Of a stretch of DNA of 64,000 nt, positions 55,122-63,679 are shown piece by piece; position 1 is the first letter of the stretch, and each line of letters opens with the position of its first letter. The translations under genes and the position numbers were made by a program. The stretch covers positions 124,001 to 188,000 of the forward strand of contig NZ_BFBR01000002.1 in the NCBI RefSeq assembly GCF_003112735.1. The letters are read 5' to 3'. Source of the stretch: Candidatus Phycosocius bacilliformis. Lineage in GTDB: Bacteria; Pseudomonadota; Alphaproteobacteria; Caulobacterales; Aquidulcibacteraceae. Below the pieces are notes generated by a model that saw only the letters and a list, made by a program, of their open reading frames with translations, was not told the origin of the DNA and did not search any database.

Positions 55122-56537
55122 ATGAGTGTTGCGGGTCGCAATGTATTGATCGCCGATGACGATGCCTCCATCCGATTGGTGCTGTCCCAAGCTCTTGCGC
55201 GCGAGGGCTTTCAAGTGCGCGCCACCGGCAATGCGGCAACCTTATGGAAATGGATCAAGGACGGCGAAGGCGATCTGGTATTGACCGATGTCATGATGCC
55301 CGATGGAAGTCTGTTTGACTATTTGCCACGCATGCGTATGGAGCGCCCGAAACTGCCCATCATTGTCATGAGCGCGCAAAATACCCTGCTCACGGCTGTG
55401 TCTGCGGCCGAGCACGGCGCCTATGAATATCTGCCCAAGCCATTTGATCTCGATGTCATGGTCGGGCTGGTGCGCCGGGCTCTCGATGGCAAAAAGGATT
55501 TCAATGCGTCCAACCAGCAACGTAAGGCCGAAAAAGAGGAACGGCTACCACTGATAGGCCGTTCTCTGGCGATGCAGGAAGTCTATCGCACCCTGTCGCG
55601 CGCCGCGGGCTTTGATTTGACCGTCCTGATTGAAGGCGAATCGGGGGTTGGCAAGAAACTGGTGGCCCGGGTGCTGCATGATTATGGCCGCAGAAAGAAT
55701 GGTCCGTTTGTGACGTTAAGCTTGGCGGCACTGGATCCAAGGGGTCTCGACCAAGCCCTAGAGGGTCACACGGGAGTCGGACTTTTTGCCCAAGCCGCCG
55801 GGGGGACATTGTTTCTTGATGGGCTATCGGATGCGCCTTTGCCGACACAAGCCCGCCTCGCGCGCATTTTGGCAGACACCGGGCACGGCAAGGCCGCCAT
55901 GTCGGATGTCCGTCTAATTGCTGCCAGCGACCGTGACTTGAAAGGTCTGGTTCTGAACGGGACTTTCCGCGAAGACCTCTATTATCGGCTCAATGTTGTG
56001 ACCATTTCGGTGCCACCGCTGCGCGACCGCATGAGCGATGTGCCCGATCTTGCACGCGCTTTCTTGGCTCGCGCTACCAAGGATGGTCTGGGTGAAAAAG
56101 TCCTCGATAAATCAGGGGCAGATGAATTGGAGACATGGTCGTGGCCAGGTAATGTGCGCGAGCTTGAAAATGTGATGCGCCGGATCGCTGCCCTGAGCCC
56201 TGACCCGGTGATTGGCGCGGAAACCGTGCGCCGTGAATTGCTGCGCGAGCGCAGCCAGCCCATCGTGGTCGGCCAAACCGGCGGGGATGATGATCTCGAA
56301 ACAGTTGCGCGTCACGCGATCGCCAAGTTGATTGCCCAAGCCTCGGCATCGGGTAAATCCATGACGGATTTGCATGAAAGCGTAACCGCGGCTGTGGAGC
56401 GACCATTGTTTGAATTGGTCTTGCGCGAGACCCGCGGCAATCAAATCAAGGCTGCCGATATGCTGGGGCTCAATCGCAACACATTGCGCAAGCGCCTTGC
56501 CCTGTTGGACATAGACGTCGGACGCGGAAAGGCCTGA
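55122..56537 (+). CDS. ntrC: Response regulator NtrC, degenerate AAA+ domain
   Basis: 471 residues. Receiver domain with phospho-acceptor Asp56 (VLTDVMMPDG) and Lys in EYLPKPFD. AAA+ domain with Walker A GESGVGKKL at residues ~172-180. The sigma-54-contacting GAFTGA loop is missing: the region reads LDQALEGHTGVGLFAQA. Walker B is LFLDGLSD, with Gly where the catalytic Glu normally stands. C-terminal Fis-type helix-turn-helix (IKAADMLGLNRNTLRKRLALL). NtrC proteins lacking GAFTGA act with sigma-70 RNA polymerase in Rhodobacter capsulatus; the same is likely here. Two bases after ntrB. Confidence 0.94.
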   Translation: MSVAGRNVLIADDDASIRLVLSQALAREGFQVRATGNAATLWKWIKDGEGDLVLTDVMMPDGSLFDYLPRMRMERPKLPIIVMSAQNTLLTAVSAAEHGAYEYLPKPFDLDVMVGLVRRALDGKKDFNASNQQRKAEKEERLPLIGRSLAMQEVYRTLSRAAGFDLTVLIEGESGVGKKLVARVLHDYGRRKNGPFVTLSLAALDPRGLDQALEGHTGVGLFAQAAGGTLFLDGLSDAPLPTQARLARILADTGHGKAAMSDVRLIAASDRDLKGLVLNGTFREDLYYRLNVVTISVPPLRDRMSDVPDLARAFLARATKDGLGEKVLDKSGADELETWSWPGNVRELENVMRRIAALSPDPVIGAETVRRELLRERSQPIVVGQTGGDDDLETVARHAIAKLIAQASASGKSMTDLHESVTAAVERPLFELVLRETRGNQIKAADMLGLNRNTLRKRLALLDIDVGRGKA

Positions 56538-56586
56538 CACAGGTCACCCTGTTGCGTTTGCGCCACATTTGTGCTTTTCAGGGCAC

Positions 56587-58860
56587 ATGGAATCTGTCGA
56601 TCCCGCCAGTAACAGAGTCAAACCTGCGAATCGCCGCCGTCAGGATTTGTCGGAGGCGGCTCGGATTTCTGTCACCGATATGGGGGCCTATGTCCTTGCC
56701 GTCATCCTGACCTTTATCGGCCTGTTGTTTGCCGTTTCGGGTGGGGACATTGTGGGGCCGGCCAGCAATTGGATTCTTGCCCTCCTGATTATCAGCGGAC
56801 TCGTGATTGGCTATTTGTCAGTTCGGGTGGGGAGCCGCCTTCTCGCGCTTCGCAAAGCCGGCCAGAAGGCACAGTCAGGCGCACGGCTACATTTGCGCTT
56901 CGTCATGCTGTTTGCGGCCAATGGCGTGATCCCCGTCATTCTGATTTCACTCTTCTCCGCACTCACCATCGGGCAGGGGATTCAGGCTTGGTTTTCAAGC
57001 CAGGTGCGCGATGCAGTTCAGGCCACCCGCATTTTGGGCAATCAAGCCGTGGAAAAAACGGCGGAAGCTACCAAGGTCGATATCGCGGCGATGGCGGTAG
57101 ACCTCAATGCATCGGCCATTCAGCTTAAGGTCGATCCAGATGCCTATCGGCAATATCTGGCGGTGCAGGCCGATCGCCGTGGCTTTGTCGCTGCCTATGT
57201 GCTCAATGCGCAGGGAACCAAGCTGGCCCAAGCCCAGCGTCCGCAGGGCGTTCCACAATTCATCCTCCCAGACCCCGATGATTTTGCCACCGCCCAAGCT
57301 GGCGATGTGTCGATCAATATTGATAGGTCGGCGGTGGTCCGGGCGCTTTACCGATTGGATGCATTCTCCAACTCTTATCTGGCTGTGGTCCGCTTGCCAG
57401 AGCCTGGGCAATTGTCCCTGTTTGAAAAGGCGACTGCCGCTGTCTATGCCTATCAGCTTATCGAGGAACGGCAGGGACTGTTACAACTCCTGTTTGCTCT
57501 CGCCTATCTGGAAATCGTGCTCTTGGTTCTCATCGGCTCGGTTTGGCTGGGTCTGGCCTCGGCCGGACGGATCAGCGCGCCCATTGGCTTACTTGCGGAC
57601 GCCGCAGAGCGAGTGCGCACAGGCGACATGAGTGCGCGTGTGGCACAGGTGGGAGGCGGGGACGAGATTTCCGCACTGGCCACCACATTTAACAAAATGA
57701 CTGGCGAGCTGCAGTTTCAGCGCAGGGCACTTGAAGAGGCGGCTGAATATGCCGAAACCCGCTCAGCCTTTATCCGGGCCGTGTTGGAAGGGGTTTCGGC
57801 AGGCGTGGTTAGTTTGGATGGCTCAAACTCAGTCCGCGCTGCCAATGGATCTGCCTCACGGCTGCTGCAATCGGCTGACGGCCGGCTGGAAGGGCGGGAT
57901 TTCTCAACAGTTGCGCCAGAATTTATGGCGATTGTGTCAAGTGCACGACCGAACCATCCCGCCCAGGGCCAAGCCGAACGCTTGGTTGGGGCTGAAACCT
58001 TGCTCTTTGATGTTAGGGCCGCTTTTGCGGGGGATGATCTGGTGGTGACATTTGATGATGTATCGGGGTTATTGGCTGCCCAGCGCCAAGCGGCTTGGAA
58101 AGATGTCGCCCGTCGCATCGCCCATGAGATCAAAAACCCGCTGACCCCGATTCAATTGTCAGCAGAACGGCTGAAGCGCAAATATGCTGACTCTATTGGC
58201 GCGGATCGCGACGTCTTTGTCCGAATGACGGATACAATCGTTCGCCAAGTGACCGATATCGGTCGAATGGTGGATGAGTTTTCCAGCTTTGCCCGCATGC
58301 CGACACCGAAATTTGCGGTTGATGATTTGAGCGAAGCTTTACGACAGGCCGTCTTTGCGCAGCGTATTGCTAGCCCCGATTTGGACGTGGCCAGCACTTT
58401 GCCACCTGAACCTGTTATGGTTTCGATGGATACCCGCCTTCTGATCCAGGCTTTTGCCAATATCCTCAAGAATGCTGGCGAGGGGATAGCCGCCCGCCGT
58501 GCGCGCGATGGTGCCGATATTGTTGGCGAGATCCATGTCTTTTTGGCAGTCGCTGGCAGCACAGCAACGATTGAGGTGATCGACAATGGCGTTGGCTTCC
58601 CCGTTCATGACCGCCGTCGCCTGCTAGAACCCTATATGACCACACGGGCAAAGGGTACGGGGTTGGGCCTCGCCATTGTGGCCCGGGTGATGGAAGAACA
58701 TGGCGGACGGCTTGAATTGGCCGATCGCCAAGATGGGGCGCATGGGGCCCGTGTTGTCATGACTTTGCCGATTTGCCCCAAGAGCCTTCAGGCCAATCCT
58801 GGCCAAGGTGCAACAGAAACAGCCAACCTCCCCGATATGGAGTCGCCGAATGGCCGCTGA
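56587..58860 (+). CDS. ntrY: Membrane sensor kinase NtrY
   Basis: 757 residues. Four membrane helices (GAYVLAVILTFIGLLFAV, WILALLIISGLVIGYL, FVMLFAANGVIPVILISLF, LAYLEIVLLVLIGSVWL) with a ~270-residue periplasmic or extracytoplasmic sensor between the third and fourth. Then a HAMP-like GLLADAAERVRTGDMSARV, a PAS segment, the H-box IAHEIKNPLTPIQLSAERL and the ATPase motif GTGLGLAIVARV. Partner of NtrX, linked in other Alphaproteobacteria to nitrogen and respiration/envelope signals. ATG 56587 preferred over TTG 56569. Its end overlaps the ntrX start. Confidence 0.95.
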   Translation: MESVDPASNRVKPANRRRQDLSEAARISVTDMGAYVLAVILTFIGLLFAVSGGDIVGPASNWILALLIISGLVIGYLSVRVGSRLLALRKAGQKAQSGARLHLRFVMLFAANGVIPVILISLFSALTIGQGIQAWFSSQVRDAVQATRILGNQAVEKTAEATKVDIAAMAVDLNASAIQLKVDPDAYRQYLAVQADRRGFVAAYVLNAQGTKLAQAQRPQGVPQFILPDPDDFATAQAGDVSINIDRSAVVRALYRLDAFSNSYLAVVRLPEPGQLSLFEKATAAVYAYQLIEERQGLLQLLFALAYLEIVLLVLIGSVWLGLASAGRISAPIGLLADAAERVRTGDMSARVAQVGGGDEISALATTFNKMTGELQFQRRALEEAAEYAETRSAFIRAVLEGVSAGVVSLDGSNSVRAANGSASRLLQSADGRLEGRDFSTVAPEFMAIVSSARPNHPAQGQAERLVGAETLLFDVRAAFAGDDLVVTFDDVSGLLAAQRQAAWKDVARRIAHEIKNPLTPIQLSAERLKRKYADSIGADRDVFVRMTDTIVRQVTDIGRMVDEFSSFARMPTPKFAVDDLSEALRQAVFAQRIASPDLDVASTLPPEPVMVSMDTRLLIQAFANILKNAGEGIAARRARDGADIVGEIHVFLAVAGSTATIEVIDNGVGFPVHDRRRLLEPYMTTRAKGTGLGLAIVARVMEEHGGRLELADRQDGAHGARVVMTLPICPKSLQANPGQGATETANLPDMESPNGR

Positions 58861-60241
58861 AATTCTCATAGTCGATGATGAAGCCGATATCCGCGATCTA
58901 GTCGGCGGTATCTTAGAAGATGAAGGTTACGTTGTTCGCTACGCGGCGGATTCTGACGGCGCACTCGACGCCTTTCGGACAAGGCGCCCTGATCTTGTGG
59001 TGCTGGACGTCTGGCTGCAAGGTAGTCGACTCGATGGGCTTGAAATTCTCTCGGTTGTCCAAGGCATTGACCCGACAATCCCGATCGTGTTGATTTCGGG
59101 CCATGGAACAATCGAAACCGCCGTCAGTGCACTCAAGCGCGGTGCGTTCGATTTCATCGAAAAGCCATTCAAATCAGATCGTTTGATCTTGATTATCAGC
59201 CGAGCGCTGGAGAGTGCGCGCCTGAGGCGGGAAAACCGGGCACTGCGGGCACGCGCGGTGGCTGGTGATGAATTGATCGGCGAGAGCGCAGTGATGCTGC
59301 AATTGCGCGCCGCGATTGAAAAAATCGCTCCCATGAACAGCCGGGTGTTGATCACCGGACCGGCCGGATCGGGCAAAGAAGTGATTGCCAGAGCCCTTCA
59401 TGCCGGCTCGCACAGGGCTGATGGGCCTTTCATCGTCATTTCTGCAGCCGCCATTGCGCCCGATCGCATGGAATCTGAATTGTTTGGCGAGGAAACCAGC
59501 GAGGGCCGTCCAACCAAGATCGGCGTGTTTGAACACGCTCATAATGGCACCTTGCTACTGGATGAAGTAGCTGAAATGCCTATGGAAACCCAGTCGAAAA
59601 TATTGCGTGTTTTGGTTGAACAGCGTTTCCGCCGCTTGGGCGGCAGCACGGATGTCTCGGTCAATGTGCGGGTCATTTCCTCAACCGCACGCGATTTGCG
59701 CGAAGCTATTGGGGCAGGGCGATTCCGAGAGGACTTGTTCCATCGTCTCAATGTGGTTCCAATCCGCTCTCCCGCTTTGGCCGAGCGACGCGATGACGTC
59801 CCACGGCTTGTAGAGCATTTTGCAAAACGTGTGGCCGAAGCCAATGGCGTCGCCCACCGCCGCTTTGGCCCCGAAGCCATCGCTGCAATGCAGGCTGCCA
59901 GCTGGCCCGGCAATGTAAGGGAGTTGCGCAATCTGGTAGAGCGGATGCTGATTTTGGCTTCTGGCGACCCTCAGGAACCCATTGATGCTGGGGCTTTAGC
60001 GCTTGATGGCATGGGTGTGGGAGAATTGGCAGACCGGACTGGCTTGCATCAGCTGGTTTCTCTACCACTTCGCGAGGCGCGCGAATTGTTTGAACGTGAA
60101 TATCTGGCCGCGCAGATCACGCGATTTGGTGGCAATATTTCACGCACGGCCTCGTTCATTGGCATGGAGAGGTCCGCTTTACACCGCAAACTCAAGAGCT
60201 TGGGCGTCGAAGGGACGCGCGGCTTTGATCTGGAGGGCTGA
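58850..60241 (+). CDS. ntrX: Response regulator NtrX
   Basis: 463 residues. Receiver with phospho-acceptor Asp53 (VVLDVWLQGS) and Lys in FIEKPFKSDRL. AAA+ domain with Walker A GPAGSGKEV and an intact Walker B LLLDEVAEMP. The expected GAFTGA position reads ELFGEETSEGRPTKIGVFEHA, so it too lacks the sigma-54 loop, as alphaproteobacterial NtrX usually does. C-terminal Fis-like helix-turn-helix GNISRTASFIGMERSALHRK. It starts inside the last codons of ntrY (11-base overlap), strong evidence for coupling. Followed by dat after 2 bases. Confidence 0.94.
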   Translation: MAAEILIVDDEADIRDLVGGILEDEGYVVRYAADSDGALDAFRTRRPDLVVLDVWLQGSRLDGLEILSVVQGIDPTIPIVLISGHGTIETAVSALKRGAFDFIEKPFKSDRLILIISRALESARLRRENRALRARAVAGDELIGESAVMLQLRAAIEKIAPMNSRVLITGPAGSGKEVIARALHAGSHRADGPFIVISAAAIAPDRMESELFGEETSEGRPTKIGVFEHAHNGTLLLDEVAEMPMETQSKILRVLVEQRFRRLGGSTDVSVNVRVISSTARDLREAIGAGRFREDLFHRLNVVPIRSPALAERRDDVPRLVEHFAKRVAEANGVAHRRFGPEAIAAMQAASWPGNVRELRNLVERMLILASGDPQEPIDAGALALDGMGVGELADRTGLHQLVSLPLREARELFEREYLAAQITRFGGNISRTASFIGMERSALHRKLKSLGVEGTRGFDLEG

Positions 60242-60243
60242 TC

Positions 60244-61110
60244 GTGCCGCGCTTTGCCTATGTAGATGGCCAATTTATCCGACATCGCGACGCCACAATC
60301 CATGTGGAGGACCGTGGCCTGCAATTTGGTGATGCGGTTTATGAGGTGTGGGCCGTCCGCAAAGGGGTGCTGTTTGATACATCTGGCCATTTGGCCCGTC
60401 TTGCCCGCTCACTCGCGGCTCTGCGCATCCCCGCGCCGATGAGCGATCAAAGCTTGATGGTGGTCATTCGTGAGTTGATGGCACGCAACCGCCTGAAGGA
60501 CGGACTGGTTTATCTTCAGATCTCACGCGGAACTGCTCGGCGGGACCATCCATTTCCTGCCCGAGTTGTGCCAAGTCTCATTCTGACCGCCCGTTCCATG
60601 CCGACAGGGCCCGCCGACACGCGTGCCGCGCTTGGGATTAGCGTTCAAACTTGCCCCGATAATCGTTGGGGTCGAGTTGATATCAAGACAGTCAATCTTC
60701 TTCCCAATGTTTTGGCCAAACAGGCTGCGCTTGAGGCTGGCTTTGCGGATGCATGGTTTGTCGATGATCAAGACATGGTTACTGAAGGTACCGCTCAAAA
60801 TGCCTGGATTCTTGATTCGAGTGGGGTTTTGCGCACCAGACCAGCCACACAAGCGATCCTGCGCGGCATTACCCGCGATACGATCATCAAAACCGCGCAA
60901 TCTTTAGGCTATCGTTTTGAAGAGAAGGCTTTTTCCCGGGGCGAAGCCTATGAGGCTCAAGAAGCTTTCATCACATCGGCCACCAGCTTTGTTACCCCCG
61001 TTATTACCATTGATAATCATCCCATTGGCACCGGACGCCCTGGTGACATTGCCCGCAAGTTGCGCGAAACTTATCTTGATCAACAAACTTCAGTAAAAAA
61101 CCCATCCTAA
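60244..61110 (+). CDS. dat: D-amino acid aminotransferase (class IV PLP enzyme)
   Basis: 288 residues of the fold-type IV aminotransferases. The PLP lysine lies in DIKTVNLLPNVLAKQ; EDRGLQFGDAVYEVW and EGTAQNAWIL are also diagnostic. D-alanine/D-glutamate interconversion is the usual call for the copy following ntrX in this order; branched-chain aminotransferase or 4-amino-4-deoxychorismate lyase are alternatives of the same fold. GTG start 60244, two bases after ntrX, so probably in the operon. Confidence 0.87.
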   Translation: MPRFAYVDGQFIRHRDATIHVEDRGLQFGDAVYEVWAVRKGVLFDTSGHLARLARSLAALRIPAPMSDQSLMVVIRELMARNRLKDGLVYLQISRGTARRDHPFPARVVPSLILTARSMPTGPADTRAALGISVQTCPDNRWGRVDIKTVNLLPNVLAKQAALEAGFADAWFVDDQDMVTEGTAQNAWILDSSGVLRTRPATQAILRGITRDTIIKTAQSLGYRFEEKAFSRGEAYEAQEAFITSATSFVTPVITIDNHPIGTGRPGDIARKLRETYLDQQTSVKNPS

Positions 61111-61161
61111 ACACACTCGCGGATTGAAATTTAATGCAACCGCTGGCTAATGGGAGTTTCA

Positions 61162-61180
61162 GGTAACGGCGTGCGTTACC
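61162..61180 (+). promoter_or_regulatory. Hairpin followed by an A-run in the hfq leader
   Basis: GGTAACG-GCGTG-CGTTACC, a perfect 7-bp stem, is followed by C-AAAAAA, ending about 14 bases before the hfq start. Hfq prefers A-rich single strands and in E. coli represses its own mRNA, so this could be an autoregulatory site; that is inference. Confidence 0.4.
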
Positions 61181-61200
61181 CAAAAAAGACAGGGCCTAGA

Positions 61201-61449
61201 ATGTCTGCCGATAAGAAACAAAATTTGCAGGACACGTTTCTCAATGCCGTCCGCAAGGCGCGCACACCGCTGACGATCTTTCTGGTGAACGGGGTAAAGC
61301 TGCAAGGCGTGGTGACCTGGTTTGACAATTTTTGTGTTCTGTTGCGCCGCGACGGACAGGTTCAACTCGTCTACAAACACGCGATTTCCACCATTATGCC
61401 AGGAGCACCTGTTCAGATGTTTGAAGGTGATCCTGCTGATCTTGACTAA
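61201..61449 (+). CDS. hfq: RNA chaperone Hfq
   Basis: 82-residue Sm-like protein, hexameric, pairing small RNAs with mRNAs. Sm1 motif [40 protein letters not shown]; Sm2 motif [10 protein letters not shown]. The C-terminal tail is short ([15 protein letters not shown]), as usual for Alphaproteobacteria. ATG 61201 starts at the conserved [11 protein letters not shown]; the open frame from 61150 is leader containing a hairpin. Followed by hflX. Confidence 0.97.
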   Translation: MSADKKQNLQDTFLNAVRKARTPLTIFLVNGVKLQGVVTWFDNFCVLLRRDGQVQLVYKHAISTIMPGAPVQMFEGDPADLD

Positions 61450-61535
61450 GCGCTGCTTGCAAACCTTCGCACCCGCGCCGATGCTGGCAACCAGACGTTT
61501 TGCGCTTCTATGGCTTCCAGCAAGGGTGAATCCAG

Positions 61536-62906
61536 GTGATTGATCGGCAGGAACCGGTCCAGAGGGCCCTCGTTGTCCACCCATTGCGCGGCGACGAGTC
61601 CATCAGTCGCGACCCGGATCTGCGTCTGATTGAAGCCTGCGGTTTAGCTGAGGCCTTGGACCTTGAGGTCATTGATGGTCGGCTTGAGCCTGTCCGCCAA
61701 GTTCGCCCGGGAACCTATTTCGGCACCGGCAAGATGGAAGAAGTCAAAGCCCTGTGTGGGCAGGGGCAGGCCGATGTCTTGATCCTCGATGATCAATTGT
61801 CGCCTGTCCAGCAGCGCAATTTGGAAAAAGAACTTCAAGTCAAAGTTGTAGATCGTACGGGCCTCATCTTGGAAATCTTCGCCCGACGCGCGCGTACACG
61901 CGAAGGTCGGCTGCAGGTTGAACTGGCTCGCCTCAGTTATGAGCGTTCTCGCTTGGTCAAAACTTGGACCCACCTAGAGCGGCAACGTGGGGGTACTGGC
62001 AAGACTGGCGGGCCGGGGGAACGCCAGATCGAATTGGATCGGCGCATGATTGCCGACAAGATTTTGAAGCTAAAAAAGGAACTCGAGGAAGTGAAGCGTA
62101 CCCGGGCCTTGCAGCGGGCCAGTCGCAAGCGCGTGCCTTATCCAGTTGTTGCGCTTGTTGGCTACACCAACGCCGGCAAGTCCACCCTGTTTAATCGTGC
62201 CGCATCAGCAACCGTTCTTGCCAAGGACATGCCGTTTGCCACCCTTGATACCACGTTGCGAGCGGTCCGCACGCCAAGCGGTCGAGATATCATTTTGTCT
62301 GACACAGTGGGCTTCATCACGGATCTGCCAACCGAATTGGTGGCTGCCTTCCGGGCCACATTGGAAGAGGTGGCCCAAGCTGATTTGCTGGTCCATGTCC
62401 GCGACATCGCCCATGCCGAAAGCGATAATCAGCGCCGCGACGTCAATGACGTGCTTGAGCGCGTCTTGGCTGATCATGAAACCCGTCCGCCCTTGATTGA
62501 GGCGTGGAACAAGATGGATTGCCTGGATGAGGCCGGAGCAGCCTTTGTGCGGGCAAGGGCGCAGGCCTCAGGTCTGGACGGCAGCGTAAGGGGAATTTGC
62601 GTCTCGGCCTTAAATGGGGAGGGGTTGGGGGACCTTTTTGCCCTGATCGATCAAGAACTCTCTTTAGATGCCCGCCCGCTCGATCTTGTAATCGGGCCCG
62701 AACAAGGTGCTGCCCGGGCTTGGCTTTATCGGAAGGGTGCCGTGCGGCACGAGGAAACTGACGAGCGCGGTTACACCCATGTTCATGTTCGATTGACTGC
62801 CGATGATGCGGCTCGCTTTGTCGCCCAATGGCCACAAATCCTGTCAGAGGTTCCGTTCGGCCCGCTTGGCATCATTCCAGAGCCTGTCCATTTCCTCCAG
62901 ACTTGA
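61536..62906 (+). CDS. hflX: Ribosome-associated GTPase HflX
   Basis: 456 residues. The N-terminal HflX domain (RPGTYFGTGKMEEVKAL, VDRTGLILEIFARRARTREG) and the glycine-rich RQRGGTGKTGGPGERQIELD linker precede the G domain: G1 VGYTNAGKSTLF, G3 DTVGFITDLP, G4 NKMD. Splits or rescues stalled ribosomes in other bacteria. The GTG at 61536 is the only convenient start. Its 3' end overlaps the convergent mazG gene by 63 bases. The usual companion of hfq. Confidence 0.95.
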   Translation: MIDRQEPVQRALVVHPLRGDESISRDPDLRLIEACGLAEALDLEVIDGRLEPVRQVRPGTYFGTGKMEEVKALCGQGQADVLILDDQLSPVQQRNLEKELQVKVVDRTGLILEIFARRARTREGRLQVELARLSYERSRLVKTWTHLERQRGGTGKTGGPGERQIELDRRMIADKILKLKKELEEVKRTRALQRASRKRVPYPVVALVGYTNAGKSTLFNRAASATVLAKDMPFATLDTTLRAVRTPSGRDIILSDTVGFITDLPTELVAAFRATLEEVAQADLLVHVRDIAHAESDNQRRDVNDVLERVLADHETRPPLIEAWNKMDCLDEAGAAFVRARAQASGLDGSVRGICVSALNGEGLGDLFALIDQELSLDARPLDLVIGPEQGAARAWLYRKGAVRHEETDERGYTHVHVRLTADDAARFVAQWPQILSEVPFGPLGIIPEPVHFLQT

Positions 62907-63644
62907 GTGCTCAGGGCTTGTACCACTTTGGTTCAAGGCCTGCTCGATCCAACGGAACCGGCGCTCAAACTTTGCGTTCGCAGACCGGAGCGCGACTTCA
63001 GGATCAACCTTGGCCTTGCGGGCAAGGTTCGCCAAAACAAACAAGACATCGCCAATTTCTTCTTCGATATGGGCCTGATCGGCTTCGCTGATCGCCTCAC
63101 GGGTTTCGCCGATCTCTTCAGCCAGTTTTGCAAACACCTCATCCAGAGTTGGCCAGTCAAAACCAACACGAGCGGCCCGCTTGGTCAATTTCTCCGCCCG
63201 CATTAAGGCGGGTAGGGCGAGGGGAATATCGGCCAAAAGGCTCGGGTCATCCTGGCGCTTAGCCGCACGTTCAGCGGCCTTGATGGCCTCCCAGTTTGCT
63301 GTCTGCTGGTCTGCGGTTTCGATGATGCGCGACGAAAACACATGCGGATGGCGGGCTTCCATCTTATCACACAAAGCGGTGACGACATCTTCAAAATCAA
63401 AGATACCTTCTTCTTCAGCCATACGTGCATGGAACACGACCTGAAACATCAGGTCACCCAATTCCTCCTTAAGTCCGACGCGGTCGCCGCGAGCGATGGC
63501 GTCGGCCACCTCATAGGCTTCTTCGATCGTATAGGGCGCGATGGTGGCAAAGCTTTGTTCAAGGTCCCATGGACACCCTGTGCCGGGGGTACGCAGAGCT
63601 GCCATAATGGCCAAAAGACGGGATATAGCACTTTGATCAGTCAT
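62844..63644 (-). CDS. mazG: Nucleoside triphosphate pyrophosphohydrolase MazG
   Basis: 266 residues with two MazG helical domains. First: LRTPGTGCPWDLEQSFATIA, EEAYEVADAI, LKEELGDLMFQVVFHA. Second, degenerate: GEISEADQAHIEEEIGDVLF with ANLARKAKVDPEVALRSANAKFERRF. Removes pyrophosphate from NTPs, lowering (p)ppGpp-related stress in E. coli. ATG 63644. Its last 21 codons lie antisense within the hflX end; this overlap is longer than usual. Confidence 0.94.
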   Translation of the reverse strand: MTDQSAISRLLAIMAALRTPGTGCPWDLEQSFATIAPYTIEEAYEVADAIARGDRVGLKEELGDLMFQVVFHARMAEEEGIFDFEDVVTALCDKMEARHPHVFSSRIIETADQQTANWEAIKAAERAAKRQDDPSLLADIPLALPALMRAEKLTKRAARVGFDWPTLDEVFAKLAEEIGETREAISEADQAHIEEEIGDVLFVLANLARKAKVDPEVALRSANAKFERRFRWIEQALNQSGTSPEHSSLEEMDRLWNDAKRAERNL

Positions 63645-63679
63645 GGCCTGCTATGGCCCGATTCTATCCCGGCCCAGCG

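Noticed and set aside
55600-55860. Frameshift as an explanation for the missing GAFTGA loop in NtrC
   Set aside because: The frame is continuous, flanking motifs (GESGVGKK, RLIAASDRDL, FREDLYYRLN) are in phase, and the linking segment has normal coding character.
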